Shown here: positions 1 through 8,660 of the stretch, one piece after another
How the letters are laid out: each line of letters starts with the position of its first letter
Numbering within the stretch: the stretch's first letter is position 1
Assembly: GCA_963793675.1 (NCBI GenBank)
Contig: CAWCBA010000004.1
Coordinates: 186,001 to 250,000 of the forward strand
Direction of reading: 5' to 3'
Origin: RPQJ01 sp963793675
GTDB lineage: Bacteria; Pseudomonadota; Gammaproteobacteria; Steroidobacterales; Steroidobacteraceae
Length of the DNA: 64,000 nt
Program-made: the position numbers and the translations under genes
The notes under the pieces: generated by a model
Told to the model about the DNA's origin: nothing
Databases searched by the model: none
The model's input: the letters and a program-made list of their open reading frames with translations, nothing else

Positions 1-319
1 CGTTCACCACGAGCACGAAGCCGATGAATCCGGCGTCCGTCAGGTGCCGGAGGCCGAGGGAGAGCACCGCCGCGGCCAGCAGGACGTACACGAGCGGACT
101 GCGGAACTGACGCAGGAAGACGACGACGGGATGAGGAGGCCGCGGGGCCGGCAGGACATTGGGACCGTCGCGTTGCAGTCGAGCCGCTGCCTCGGCCTCG
201 CTCAGGCCACGGGTCACCTCTGTCAGCAAGGCACTCACCGCCGATTCGGGCGACATGGCATGCCATGCCATCGGCAGCGGCCGCCGGGGGTCGGGTGCGG
301 TAGCGGGAGAACTGCCCAT
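1..319 (-). CDS. Cation-transporting P-type ATPase, N-terminal part (cut by window edge)
   Basis: The reverse strand encodes about 106 residues from an ATG at 319 and runs off the left edge. After a short polar lead there is the cation-ATPase N-terminal pattern: a helix ending VTRGLSEAEAAARLQRDGPN, then LPAPRPPHPVVVFLRQFRSP and the first membrane helix, YVLLAAAVLSLGL. This is the usual opening of P2/P3-type pumps of Ca2+, Mg2+ or H+ and Na+. The phosphorylation (DKTGT) and nucleotide-binding regions lie outside the window, so the transported ion cannot be named. Confidence 0.8.
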   Translation of the reverse strand, partial: MGSSPATAPDPRRPLPMAWHAMSPESAVSALLTEVTRGLSEAEAAARLQRDGPNVLPAPRPPHPVVVFLRQFRSPLVYVLLAAAVLSLGLRHLTDAGFIGFVLVVN

Positions 320-445
320 CGAGCGGACCTCGGCTCGATTGTCCGGCCACACCTGCGCGGGCGAATCCGCGGTACTACCTAGCAGTGCGTCGGCAGGGTG
401 ACCCCGCTACACTGCCGCGTCCCGCAACGAGGCCCCGCGACCCGC

Positions 446-829
446 ATGAAGAAGAAAGCGTTGAAGCCGCGCTACGACTGCGCGAAGTGCCCCGGCTATT
501 GCTGCAGCTACGCGCGTATCGCCATCAAGGATTTCGACATCGAGCGGCTTGCCCGCCATTTCGGCCTCAGCAAGACCGCTGCCAAGGTGAAGTTCACCTA
601 TCGCTACCAGACGAAGGAACTCGACGAGCAGCTGCTGCGCCATCGCAAGGACCACGTCTTCAAGTCGACCTGCATGTTTTTCGACCAGGACAAGCGCCGC
701 TGCACGGTGTACGAGGCGCGACCGTCGGTCTGCCGCATCTATCCGGAAGACCGCACCTGCGGCTATTACGAATTCCTGAAGTTCGAGCGGATCCAGCAGG
801 GCGACGAGGACTTCATTCCTTCCGCCTGA
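446..829 (+). CDS. YkgJ-family cysteine cluster protein
   Basis: A 127-residue protein starting MKKKALKPRYDC at the ATG at 446; an in-frame start at 398 would add an unlikely extension. It has the YkgJ (CxxCxxxCC) pattern: YDCAKCPGYCCSY near the N terminus, then STCMFFD, RRCTVYEARPSVCRIYP and RTCGYYE. In this family these cysteines are thought to bind a metal or an Fe-S cluster; no enzymatic role is established. It is divergent from the ATPase and convergent with the next gene, so it is probably transcribed alone. Confidence 0.85.
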   Translation: MKKKALKPRYDCAKCPGYCCSYARIAIKDFDIERLARHFGLSKTAAKVKFTYRYQTKELDEQLLRHRKDHVFKSTCMFFDQDKRRCTVYEARPSVCRIYPEDRTCGYYEFLKFERIQQGDEDFIPSA

Positions 830-838
830 AGGCGCGCC

Positions 839-1441
839 TCAGCGGAATCGATACCCGACGGTGAGGCCGAGCGTCACTGGATCGGCGGCGACCGGGCCGT
901 ACGACCCGCGCAGCAGGCTGGCGCGCTCGTCCAGGTCGCACCAGCGGACGTCGGCGTTCACGCTCACCCGGGCATTCAAGGCGAGTTCGGCGCCGACTTC
1001 GGCCGTCGGCCCGAAGGCCGCGTGACGGTTGCGGCGCGTCAACGTCGAAGGCCCGGCGGCGGCTTCGTCGACATAGAACTGCGAACGGTTGAGACCGGCG
1101 CCGGCGTAGGCCTGCAATGCGCCCTGTTGCACCAGGGCATAGCGCAGCGTGACGAGGTCCATCCCGTCCGGGCGATCTTCCTGCAGTACCAGATAGGCAG
1201 CGCCCGCATCGCGTTCGGGCTGTCGCGAAGCGCGTCCCTCGCGTTGATGGTGAAACCAGTCCGGAGCATCTTCGCCCAGGCGCGTTCGTGCGTCGTCCCA
1301 CAGCGAACCGAGCAAGCCCACGCCCTCGCGCCACCAGGTGAGTTCGGCGACCGGCGGCGGCGTGGGTTGCACCGCATCGAATCGTGCCACGCCGGTCTGC
1401 GCTTCGGCGCACACGACTGCGCTCCAGCCCAGCGCCAGCAA
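839..1441 (-). CDS. Outer-membrane beta-barrel-like protein, start unclear
   Basis: About 200 residues rich in alternating polar and hydrophobic strands (LQAYAGAGLNRSQFYVDE, VSVNADVRWCDL), ending LGLTVGYRFR, which suggests a small outer-membrane barrel. The exported N terminus reads TTAALLALGWSAVVCAEA, but the only in-frame start is a TTG at 1441 inside the hydrophobic core, leaving no basic n-region. The frame remains open upstream to a stop near 1490, and an ATG there (ATGACCGTTCC) is in another frame, so a one-base indel has probably hidden the true start. The exact family is not recognised. Confidence 0.6.
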   Translation of the reverse strand: MLALGWSAVVCAEAQTGVARFDAVQPTPPPVAELTWWREGVGLLGSLWDDARTRLGEDAPDWFHHQREGRASRQPERDAGAAYLVLQEDRPDGMDLVTLRYALVQQGALQAYAGAGLNRSQFYVDEAAAGPSTLTRRNRHAAFGPTAEVGAELALNARVSVNADVRWCDLDERASLLRGSYGPVAADPVTLGLTVGYRFR

Positions 1442-1566
1442 CGCCGCGGTGGTGGCCAGATCGTGGAACGAGCCGATCCGGAACGGTCATGCGTCGAGAC
1501 GTTACGCGCCACGGACGCTCATGGACGATACGCGCCAGGTTTTTTTTGGAAACTGTGACCGGGCGC

Positions 1567-2385
1567 TCAGAGCTCGAGCCAGCGAAACAGGTCAGCCGCC
1601 ACTGTTTCACGCTCGGGCTCGTTGAAGACCTCGTGGTAGAGCCCATCGTAGAGCTTCACGACACAGTCGCGCGTTGCAAAGGCCTGGTAGACCGGCCGGG
1701 TCGCCGCGAGCGGCACCAGCTTGTCAGCGGTGCCGTGCAGGACCAGCGTTGGCAGACGGAGGTCGCGTGCGCTTGCCGGGAACCCCTGCATCGCCCCGAG
1801 CAGTTCGACCAGCGTGCGCGCTGGAATCGCCTTGTGATGCACGAGCGGGTCCGCGACGTACCGCGCCACGACCGACGGATCGCGGCTCACGGCCTCGGCC
1901 GGCAACGTGAGCGCACCGGTGTTTGGCGCGACGACCGACAGCAACTGCACGAACATCTTCTGCAATGGCGGCAGCAACTGGTCCGTTGCGAGCGCCGGGG
2001 CCGACAACACCAGCCCGCGCAGCATGTGCTGCAGGCGCAGAGCGCCGGCGAATGCGACGGCGCCACCCATGCTGTGGCCGAGCATGAACACCGGCGTATC
2101 GGGATGCTGGCGGGAACAGTGGTCCGTGAACGCGCAGAAATCCGCGACGAGGTGCGCAAAGCGATCAATGTTGGCGCGCGGCCCGGGCGACCGGCCGTGC
2201 CCGCGATGATCGACGGCATACACGGCATATTCACGCTGGGCCAGCTCGCCAGCGAGCGTCCCGTAGCGACCGCCGTGCTCGGCGAGGCCGTGCGAGACCA
2301 CGATGACCGCGCGCGGTGCGATCTCGGGCAGCCAGGCCTGGGCATACAGGTCGAGCCCGCCGGTGCCGGCAGCCGTCAAATTCAC
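1567..2385 (-). CDS. Alpha/beta hydrolase, monoacylglycerol lipase/lysophospholipase-like
   Basis: A 272-residue cytoplasmic hydrolase of the serine aminopeptidase S33 (Hydrolase_4) type. Seen: the oxyanion region SHGLAEHGGRY, the motif DHRGHGRSPGPR, the nucleophile elbow GHSMGG (Ser105), Asp221 in HGTADKLVP and His251 in LYDGLYHEVFNEP. The DHRGHG and nucleophile-elbow sequences match monoacylglycerol lipases and PldB-like lysophospholipases, which release fatty acids from lysolipids or monoglycerides. The start is a GTG at 2385. The next gene on the same strand is about 70 bases upstream, so they may be cotranscribed. Confidence 0.88.
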   Translation of the reverse strand: MNLTAAGTGGLDLYAQAWLPEIAPRAVIVVSHGLAEHGGRYGTLAGELAQREYAVYAVDHRGHGRSPGPRANIDRFAHLVADFCAFTDHCSRQHPDTPVFMLGHSMGGAVAFAGALRLQHMLRGLVLSAPALATDQLLPPLQKMFVQLLSVVAPNTGALTLPAEAVSRDPSVVARYVADPLVHHKAIPARTLVELLGAMQGFPASARDLRLPTLVLHGTADKLVPLAATRPVYQAFATRDCVVKLYDGLYHEVFNEPERETVAADLFRWLEL

Positions 2386-2454
2386 GATGTCGCATGCAAC
2401 TCCAATCCTTGTCGTGAAGTGGTCCCGCCCGGGCTGCGCAACGCGGGCAGCGTT

Positions 2455-2937
2455 CTATTTCGTGGCGGGCGGCAAGCCGGCCGGCACGTTCTTGCAGGCG
2501 TAGTCGACGATTTCTCCAAACACCGTGCCGCTTGGCGCATCCATCCACTTCAGGTTCTTCTCGCCGATCCTGGTCTTCTGCACCGAGTCGCCCTGCAGGT
2601 CGAGCTGCGAATAGGTCTCCATCTCGCGGTAGGCGAGCCGTCGCTGCGCGCAATCGACGCGGTATTCGTTGCGGGCCGACAGGAACGACTTGCCCTTCCT
2701 GGCCGACGGCTGCGGCTCGACGAAATTCTGCTTGGTCCGCACGATCACCCAGGACGCGGGCGAAACGCCCAGCGTCGCCGGATTCGCGAACACTTCGGTG
2801 CGGTCGGACTTGGCGATGGAAACCCAGTCCGCCGCCTGCGTGACCGGCGACACGCTCCATGCCGTCACGGCGAACGCTGCCAGGGCCAATGCCTGCGTCC
2901 CTCGGGCCGCGCGGGAAATCGAGTGCCGTGTGCTCAT
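2455..2937 (-). CDS. Secreted surface-adhesin E-like protein
   Basis: A 160-residue exported protein. The signal peptide covers roughly residues 1-36 (ALALAAFAVTAWSVSPVTQAA). The mature part begins DWVSIAKSDRTEVFANPATL and contains WVIVRTKQNF, a paired cysteine (VDCAQRRLAYREMETYS, with a second Cys in VDYACKNVP) and no enzymatic motif. This pattern matches the small surface-adhesin protein E-like domain common in Proteobacteria, whose usual role is unknown beyond binding host or matrix proteins in Haemophilus. The start is the ATG at 2937. Confidence 0.7.
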   Translation of the reverse strand: MSTRHSISRAARGTQALALAAFAVTAWSVSPVTQAADWVSIAKSDRTEVFANPATLGVSPASWVIVRTKQNFVEPQPSARKGKSFLSARNEYRVDCAQRRLAYREMETYSQLDLQGDSVQKTRIGEKNLKWMDAPSGTVFGEIVDYACKNVPAGLPPATK

Positions 2938-2967
2938 GCGTTGTTCCCCAGTCAGGCCGCGGACCGC

Positions 2968-3915
2968 TCAGCGCGAGAAGAGCAAGGTACGCGGTGGCCG
3001 GTCGCCCTGCGGCGCAACCAGCAGCAGCCGACCGGCCTGGAATTGATAGGCCGTCGTCGCGCGCATCCGCTCGAGGAAGGCCGCTTCGATTTCGTTCGCG
3101 GCGGCATCGCAGGCCTTCTGCGTCACGGCGAGCTCACCGATCTTGACGTTGCCCGGCGCTGGTTCGGTGATCGGCCCCGTGTAGCGGTTGCAGCCCGAGA
3201 ATCCGGCCGCCTTGCCATACTGGATCAGGGTCGTCGGCGGCATGGCGCCCGATGGCAACGGTTGTCCGTCCATTTCCACCAGCATCCAGTCGGTCGCGGC
3301 CAGCAGGTTGATCGAGAGCCCGCCGACGGCATCGCTTGAAAGCTGCTGCAGTTTACCGTCCTTCCAGCCAAAGGCCTTCCGCGACAGCGTTGTGGGGCAG
3401 CACGACGCATCGCCCGGACCGGGCTCGACGACGTCGAGCAATACCTTGCCCGGTTCGTGCCAGAGCCGGAAAAGCTGCACACGGTCACCCAGCGGCGCAA
3501 CGCCCAGCGTGGTTGCCTTGCCGTCCTGCAGGCTGAACACGCCGAGATGCGAGTACGTACCGCTGCCACCCTCGCTCGACGTCAGCAGCGCGACGCCTTC
3601 CGCGGGCGGGGCGCCATCGACATCGACGAATTCGATCGTCGATTCCCAGAGCTTGAGCGTCGGCCTCGACGCGGCGCCTGCTTGCGCCGGCGGCCCCTCA
3701 TAAACACCCGCGGTCAACGTGACCGGAGCGTCAAACACTCCGGCCACGGTCGCGCCCAGCAACTGGTCACCGGTCGGCGCGGCAGGTTTCACCACCGCCG
3801 AGGTCGGCGGCGTGGCGGACTCCTGCTTGGAGCAACCGCCGAGGGCGGCCAGGACCAGACCCAAGATTACAGCGCCCGTCGACGCCGCCCCCGATCGCCC
3901 GTTCACGTGTTTCAT
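2968..3915 (-). CDS. META-domain lipoprotein (HslJ-like C terminus)
   Basis: The chosen start is the ATG at 3915, because it gives a clean lipoprotein signal: MKHVNGRSG, a hydrophobic stretch, then the lipobox LAALGGCS. The 315-residue protein has an unassigned middle domain with two adjacent cysteines (GDASCCPTTLSRKAFGW). The last 110 residues form a META domain: AATDWMLVEMDGQPLP, GFSGCNRYTGPI, GELAVTQKACDA and AFLERMRATTAYQFQ. META/HslJ domains occur in heat-inducible and motility-related envelope proteins. It is probably anchored in the periplasm or outer membrane. Confidence 0.85.
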   Translation of the reverse strand: MKHVNGRSGAASTGAVILGLVLAALGGCSKQESATPPTSAVVKPAAPTGDQLLGATVAGVFDAPVTLTAGVYEGPPAQAGAASRPTLKLWESTIEFVDVDGAPPAEGVALLTSSEGGSGTYSHLGVFSLQDGKATTLGVAPLGDRVQLFRLWHEPGKVLLDVVEPGPGDASCCPTTLSRKAFGWKDGKLQQLSSDAVGGLSINLLAATDWMLVEMDGQPLPSGAMPPTTLIQYGKAAGFSGCNRYTGPITEPAPGNVKIGELAVTQKACDAAANEIEAAFLERMRATTAYQFQAGRLLLVAPQGDRPPRTLLFSR

Positions 3916-4054
3916 GGCCACCGATGGTGCCGCGACCCCGGGTCCACGTAAAGCCCGCCCTGCCAACGGCACCGTCGGCGTACCCGTTCAACGCGGCGCC
4001 AGTTGCCCGACGACCGGGAGTGGAACCGGGACATTGGTCTAATATGGCCGCCCA

Positions 4055-5291
4055 ATGACCACCCAGCCATACGACGTCGTCGTCTTCGGCGCCACGAGCT
4101 TCGTGGGCCAGATCCTGACCCGCTACCTGTTCGAGGAGTTCGGCCTCGACGGCCGGCTGCGCTGGGCCGCGGCTGGCCGGTCGCTGCCGAAACTCGAGGA
4201 AGTGCGCAAGTCCCTCGGCCACGGCGCCGGCAAACTGACGCTGCTGCAGGCTGACGCCGATGACGAGGCCTCGCTGCAGAAGCTGTGCCGGAGCGCCCGG
4301 GTCATCGTGTCGACGGTTGGCCCGTATGCCTTATATGGCGAGCCGCTGGTGCGCGTCTGCGCCGAGACCGGCACCGACTACTGCGACCTCACCGGTGAAG
4401 TGCAGTGGATGCGGCGCATGATTCACAAGTACGAGAAGGCGGCGCGGGCCTCGGGCGCGCGCATCGTGCACAACTGCGGGTTCGACTCGATCCCGTCCGA
4501 CCTGGGCGTGCACTACCTGCAGCAACAGGCAAGAGCGCGCTTCGGGCGACACTGCACGACCGTGAAGATGCGGGTGCGCTCGATGCGCGGCACGTTCTCC
4601 GGCGGCACGGTGGCCTCGTTGCTCAACGTGCTCAAGGAAGTCAAGGCGAATCCGGCATTGCGCAGGGAACTCGCCGATCCCTACTCGATCTGCCCCGCCG
4701 GCAACGGCAAGCGTGTCCGGCAGGCCGACGTGGGGCTCGCCGAATACGACCCCGACTTCGACGCATGGATCGCGCCGTTCGTCATGAGCGCGATCAATAC
4801 GCGCGTGGTGCACCGAACCAACGCGCTGCTGCACGACGCCTACGGCCCGGAGTTCCGCTACGACGAAGCGGTGATGACGGGGCGCGGACTGCGGGGACGA
4901 CTGGCTGCGGCGGCAACGGGCGCCGGACTCGGCGCATTCATGGTCGCAGGCTCGATCGGCGCGTTGCGCTCGTTACTCGAGAGAGTACGTGCTGCCGGCA
5001 CCGGGCGAAGGCCCGAGCCCGCAGGCACAACTCGCGGGCGGCTTCGATCTGCGCTTCCACGGCCGCACCAACCAGGGCGACGTCCTGCGCACGCGCGTGA
5101 CAGGCGATCGGGATCCGGGTTACGGCTCGACCGCAAAAATGCTCGGCCAGGCGGCAGCATGCCTCGCGCACGACATCTCGAAAAAGAACGTAGCCGGCGG
5201 CTTCTGGACACCCGCAGCGATCTTCGGCGACCGCATCGTCGAACGGCTGCAGGCGCACTCCGGCCTGAGGTTCGAAGTGCTCGACAAGTAG
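4055..5291 (+). CDS. Saccharopine dehydrogenase-like NAD(P)-binding oxidoreductase (frameshifted)
   Basis: The N terminus is a Rossmann fold (MTTQPYDVVVFGATSFVGQ), followed by the family signatures TVGPYALYGEPLVRVCAETGTDYCDLTGE and GFDSIPSDLG. This matches the saccharopine dehydrogenase-like/trans-acting enoyl reductase family rather than true lysine-pathway enzymes. The reading frame breaks at about 4981-4986 (CTCGAGAGAGTAC). The proper C terminus, YVLPAPGEGPSPQAQLAGGF to FEVLDK, continues one frame over and stops at 5291. Without correction the frame would run on into the MAPEG gene and mimic a fusion. The total length of about 410 residues suits the family. Confidence 0.85.
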
Positions 5292-5326
5292 ACAGCGAAA
5301 CACAGCGACATATACGGGGACCACCG

Positions 5327-5755
5327 ATGCCAAGCACCACTGAATTCCTGCTGCCCGTCCTGGCACTCGTGGCCTGGACGCTCGTGATGTGGTTCTGGCT
5401 GTACGCCACGCGCATCCCCGCGATGAAGCGCATGGGGATCGATCCGCAGGAAGCGGCACATCCGGGCACGTACGCTCACCGGATGCCAGGACACGCCCGC
5501 TCCGTCGCTGACAACTACAACCACCTGCACGAGCAGCCCACGATCTTCTACGCGCTGATGTTCTTCATCGCACTCACCGGCGGCGTCACCGCGGGCACGC
5601 TGAGCCTGGCCTGGGGTTACGTTGGCAGCCGCGTCGTGCACTCGTTGGTGCAGTCCACGATCAACAAGGTCGTCGTGCGGTTTACGGTCTTCGCGTTCGG
5701 GTCCTTGCTGCTCGTCTGCCTCACGGTGCGGGAACTGATCCGCGTCCTGGGCTGA
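5327..5755 (+). CDS. MAPEG-family membrane protein
   Basis: A 142-residue protein with four predicted membrane helices (FLLPVLALVAWTLVMWFWL; FYALMFFIALTGGV; SLAWGYVGSRVVHSLVQ; FTVFAFGSLLLVCLTV). The motif DNYNHLHEQPTIFYAL and the RVVHS segment are typical of MAPEG proteins (membrane-associated proteins in eicosanoid and glutathione metabolism); bacterial members have mostly unknown substrates. A GGGGA ribosome-binding site precedes the ATG at 5327. It lies 35 bases after the reductase, so the two are likely cotranscribed. Confidence 0.85.
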   Translation: MPSTTEFLLPVLALVAWTLVMWFWLYATRIPAMKRMGIDPQEAAHPGTYAHRMPGHARSVADNYNHLHEQPTIFYALMFFIALTGGVTAGTLSLAWGYVGSRVVHSLVQSTINKVVVRFTVFAFGSLLLVCLTVRELIRVLG

Positions 5756-5830
5756 GGACGCAGCTCTCGCCATTTGCAGACACCGGGCTTTCGTTCAACT
5801 ACTCACCGACTCGTTTCTCAGGAGTTACTG

Positions 5831-7384
5831 ATGCGTGGTTCCTTTGCTGCCCTGGCGCTGGCGGCCCTGCTTGCGCTTGCACCCGCGACGACCTGGAGCA
5901 AGGACGAGGCGGCGACCGACCCGGCGGAAAAAGCGAAGCCCGCGGTCGAGGCCAAAGAGGCCGCGCCGGCCGCCTCCGTCACGCGGCACCAGGTCACGAT
6001 CGACGGCAAGCTGATCAAGTACACCGCGACGGCCGGCTGGTACATCCTCAAGGACCCGCAGGACAAGCCGATCGCACGCTTCGGTTACACCGCGTACACG
6101 GTCGACGGCGTGAAGAACCTGACGCTGCGGCCGGTCACGTTCGCCTTCAACGGCGGCCCCGGTTCGTCCTCGATCTGGCTGCACATGGGGATCATGGGTC
6201 CGCGCCGCGTGGTCGTGACCGACGGCGGTTACGCGCCGCCCCCGCCCTCGCAGGTCGTCGACAACGTCTACTCGCCGCTCGACGTCACCGACGTGGTCAT
6301 GATCGATCCGGTCGGCACCGGCTTCAGCAAGCCGCTGGGCGACGCGAAGCCGGCTGATTTCCACGGCGTCGACGAAGACCTCAAGTCGGTGGCGCAGTTC
6401 ATCAAGCGCTACGTGTCCGAGAACGGGCGCTGGGGCTCGCCCAAGTACGTGCTCGGCGAAAGCTACGGCGGCATGCGCGGAGCGGGCCTCGCGTACTACC
6501 TGCAGGCAAACCTGGGCATGAACCTGAACGGACTCGTGCTCGTCTCGCCGTTCCTGAACGCGGCCACCGGCATCGACGGCGAGGGCATGGACCTCGGCCA
6601 CGTCACGTACTTGCCGACGCTGGCGGCGACGGCCTGGTACCACGACCTGGTCCCGGACAAGCCGGCCACCGTGCAGGAATACATGCGCGAGGTCGAGCAG
6701 TTCGCGCGCGACGAATACGCCCCGGCACTCGCCAAAGGATACGTCATCCCGCAAGCCGAGAAGAAAGGGCTGGCCGCAAAGCTGGCCCGCTACACCGGCA
6801 CGTCGCCTGAATTCTGGGAACGCGCCGACCTGCGTGTGAGCCACCCGCAGTTCCTGCAGGAACTGAAGCGCAACGATCGCCTGATCGCGGGCCGCATCGA
6901 CTCACGCTTCATCGGCCCATCGGTCAACCCGCTCGCCGAGGACATGGACTACGACCCGTTCTTCCCCTCGGTCGGGCCGGCGTACACGTCGGCGTTCCTC
7001 GGCTACCTGCACGACGAACTCAAGTTCGGCCGCGACGAGGAGTACATGGTCTCGGCGTTCGAGATCGACTGGAGCTGGAAGCACAAGGCACCCGGCCACG
7101 GCGGCTGGATGTCGCCGGTGCCGACGACCGTGCCGGATCTCGCGCTGGCCATGACGATGAATCCCGGGCTGCACGTGCTGGTGCAACAGGGCTGGTATGA
7201 CCTCGCGACGCCGTTCCTCGCCACCAAGATGGACCTGGAGCACCTGCACATCACGCCCGAGGCGCGCACGCGCATCCAGGTCGAGCATTACGACGCGGGC
7301 CACATGATGTACGTGCATGAACCGTCGATGCGCAAGTTCCGCAACGATCTCGTAGGGTTCATCCGGGCGACCGACCGGCTCTGA
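5831..7384 (+). CDS. Exported S10-family serine carboxypeptidase-like peptidase
   Basis: A 517-residue protein with a signal peptide (LAALLALAPATTWSK). Seen: the S10 substrate region FNGGPGSSSIWLHMG, the oxyanion region DPVGTGFSKPLG, the nucleophile GESYGG, the catalytic Asp in QQGWYDLATPF and the His in HYDAGHMMYVHEPS. S10 enzymes remove C-terminal residues from peptides, here probably in the periplasm. The ATG at 5831 has a GGAG site seven bases upstream and follows the signal-peptide pattern better than earlier starts. The sigma-factor gene begins 16 bases after its stop. Confidence 0.92.
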   Translation: MRGSFAALALAALLALAPATTWSKDEAATDPAEKAKPAVEAKEAAPAASVTRHQVTIDGKLIKYTATAGWYILKDPQDKPIARFGYTAYTVDGVKNLTLRPVTFAFNGGPGSSSIWLHMGIMGPRRVVVTDGGYAPPPPSQVVDNVYSPLDVTDVVMIDPVGTGFSKPLGDAKPADFHGVDEDLKSVAQFIKRYVSENGRWGSPKYVLGESYGGMRGAGLAYYLQANLGMNLNGLVLVSPFLNAATGIDGEGMDLGHVTYLPTLAATAWYHDLVPDKPATVQEYMREVEQFARDEYAPALAKGYVIPQAEKKGLAAKLARYTGTSPEFWERADLRVSHPQFLQELKRNDRLIAGRIDSRFIGPSVNPLAEDMDYDPFFPSVGPAYTSAFLGYLHDELKFGRDEEYMVSAFEIDWSWKHKAPGHGGWMSPVPTTVPDLALAMTMNPGLHVLVQQGWYDLATPFLATKMDLEHLHITPEARTRIQVEHYDAGHMMYVHEPSMRKFRNDLVGFIRATDRL

Positions 7385-7400
7385 TACGGGCGGCAAGCGC

Positions 7401-8021
7401 ATGGCGAACCCGGACGTTTCCGCCGGCGGCATCTCCAGCACGGCCGGCGCGCTGAACGATCCGCAGTTCGTCGAGGACCTGCGGCGACGCATGGTGCGCT
7501 TCGCGACGCTGCAGTTGTCCGATCCGAGCCTCGCCGAGGACGCGGTACAGGAGGCATTCATCGGGGCACTGCGCGGGTCGGGTTCGTTCGCGGGACGGGC
7601 CGCATACCGCAGCTGGGTCTTCGGCATCCTGCGGCACAAGATTGCGGACCAGTTGCGGGCGCAGACGCGTTACGCGGCTGCCCCGGTCGAGGACGCGGAG
7701 CCGGATCCGGCAAGCGACGGGTTGTTCGAGCCGGATGGGCACTGGACCAGGGAAGCTGCCCCCGCTGACTGGGGCGATCCGCAAGCTGCGCTGCGGGACG
7801 AGCAGTTCTGGCGCGTGTTCGAGGCCTGTCTCGACCACCTGCCCGGGCACCAGGCCCGCGTCTTCATGATGCGGGAGTTCGTCGAACTCGAGAGCACGGA
7901 GATCTGCCGCGCCGTCGGCATCAGCACCAGCAACCTCAACGTCAGCCTGCATCGCGCGCGGCTGCGCCTGCGCGGCTGCCTGGAGCAGCACTGGTTCAGC
8001 GAGGAGGCGACGCCGTCATGA
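7401..8021 (+). CDS. ECF-type sigma-70 family RNA polymerase sigma factor
   Basis: A 206-residue protein with sigma region 2 at about residues 27-95 (RFATLQLSDPSLAEDAVQEAFIG, YRSWVFGILRHKIADQLR), an acidic linker and region 4 at about 135-190 (CLDHLPGHQARVFMMREF, ICRAVGISTSNLNVSLHRAR). Its stop overlaps the anti-sigma gene by ATGA, the usual sign of coupled translation. Its neighbours doxX and bufA1, together with the matching promoter motifs upstream of bufA1 and bufA2, suggest it directs the bufferin regulon; that link is inferred. No copy of the motif was found directly upstream of this gene. Confidence 0.92.
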   Translation: MANPDVSAGGISSTAGALNDPQFVEDLRRRMVRFATLQLSDPSLAEDAVQEAFIGALRGSGSFAGRAAYRSWVFGILRHKIADQLRAQTRYAAAPVEDAEPDPASDGLFEPDGHWTREAAPADWGDPQAALRDEQFWRVFEACLDHLPGHQARVFMMREFVELESTEICRAVGISTSNLNVSLHRARLRLRGCLEQHWFSEEATPS

Positions 8022-8221
8022 TCAAATGTCGCGAGGCCACGCGCAAGATGTCAGAGGAACTCGAGCGGCCATTGACGCTGGGCGAGCAGCTGAGTCTCAA
8101 GGCGCACCTGCTCATGTGCCGTCCGTGCCGCAATTTCCGCCGGCAGGCCGCTTTCCTGCGCCAATCGATGCGCGCCTATGCTGGCACCCCGGAGGAAGAC
8201 GAGCGCGACCCGAGCCAGTGA
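8018..8221 (+). CDS. Zinc-type (ZAS, zf-HC2) anti-sigma factor, soluble and short
   Basis: A 67-residue protein with the complete ZAS signature: Cys4, then His30-x3-Cys34-x2-Cys37 (HLLMCRPC). In known ZAS factors, such as those of the RsrA/ChrR class, these residues bind zinc and release the sigma factor when oxidised or when the metal changes. There is no membrane segment, so sensing is probably cytoplasmic. It overlaps the sigma gene by four bases, and its 3' end overlaps the convergent doxX gene by 46 bases. The inferred partner is the sigma factor at 7401. Confidence 0.85.
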   Translation: MIKCREATRKMSEELERPLTLGEQLSLKAHLLMCRPCRNFRRQAAFLRQSMRAYAGTPEEDERDPSQ

Positions 8222-8655
8222 TCCACGGAGTAGCGCCCAGGCCCGCGCGCCAGCAGATACAGCAGCACCGTCGCCCAGACACCGTGGGTCGGGTACGCGG
8301 ACGGATACACGAACACCTGGATCGTGAGCGTCATCACCAGCAGCGCAAGCGCCGAAAAGCGCGAACCAAACCCGATCAGCAGCAGCACCGGAAACACGTG
8401 CTCCGCCGTGGCCGCCGCGTAGGCTGCAATATCCGGCGGCACCAGCGGCAGCGCGTACTCTTCCCGGAACAGCGGGATCGTCGACTCGGCGAGGCGCGGC
8501 CAGCCGAACTGGAACTCGCCGCCGAACAGGTCGAGCGCGAGACCCTCGATCTTGGTCTGTCCTGACTTCCAGAACACGGCCGCAATCGAAAACCGGCCGA
8601 GCAGCGCGATCAGCGAGTGCGGAATGCGCTCGCACAGTTCCGGGATGGACCTCAT
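8176..8655 (-). CDS. DoxX-family membrane protein (BufD-like)
   Basis: A 159-residue protein with four membrane helices (HSLIALLGRFSIAAVFW; YAAATAEHVFPVLLLIGF; FSALALLVMTLTIQVFVYP; WATVLLYLLARG). The start MRSIPELCERIPHS fits DoxX proteins. DoxX genes accompany DUF2282/MNIO clusters in many Proteobacteria and are called bufD in Caulobacter. Their biochemical job is unresolved; proposals include electron transfer or export support. It lies five bases after bufA1 and is surely cotranscribed with it. Confidence 0.85.
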   Translation of the reverse strand: MRSIPELCERIPHSLIALLGRFSIAAVFWKSGQTKIEGLALDLFGGEFQFGWPRLAESTIPLFREEYALPLVPPDIAAYAAATAEHVFPVLLLIGFGSRFSALALLVMTLTIQVFVYPSAYPTHGVWATVLLYLLARGPGRYSVDHWLGSRSSSSGVPA

Positions 8656-8660
8656 CGCCG

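Noticed and set aside
1541..1560. T8 tract as an intrinsic terminator
   Set aside because: No stem-loop precedes it, and the flanking genes on the minus strand would read it as A8.
1384..3339. 651-codon open frame on the plus strand
   Set aside because: It is antisense to three well-supported genes, is rich in Arg, Gly and Ala, and has no family motif: a typical high-GC shadow.
4055..5755. Apparent fusion of a dehydrogenase with a MAPEG protein
   Set aside because: It results from a one-base shift near 4983; the true C terminus lies in another frame and MAPEG has its own ribosome-binding site.
7385..7400. A third copy of the TGTAA-N18-CGACTAA motif before the sigma gene
   Set aside because: Neither the 16-base gap nor the region before the S10 gene contains the paired boxes.
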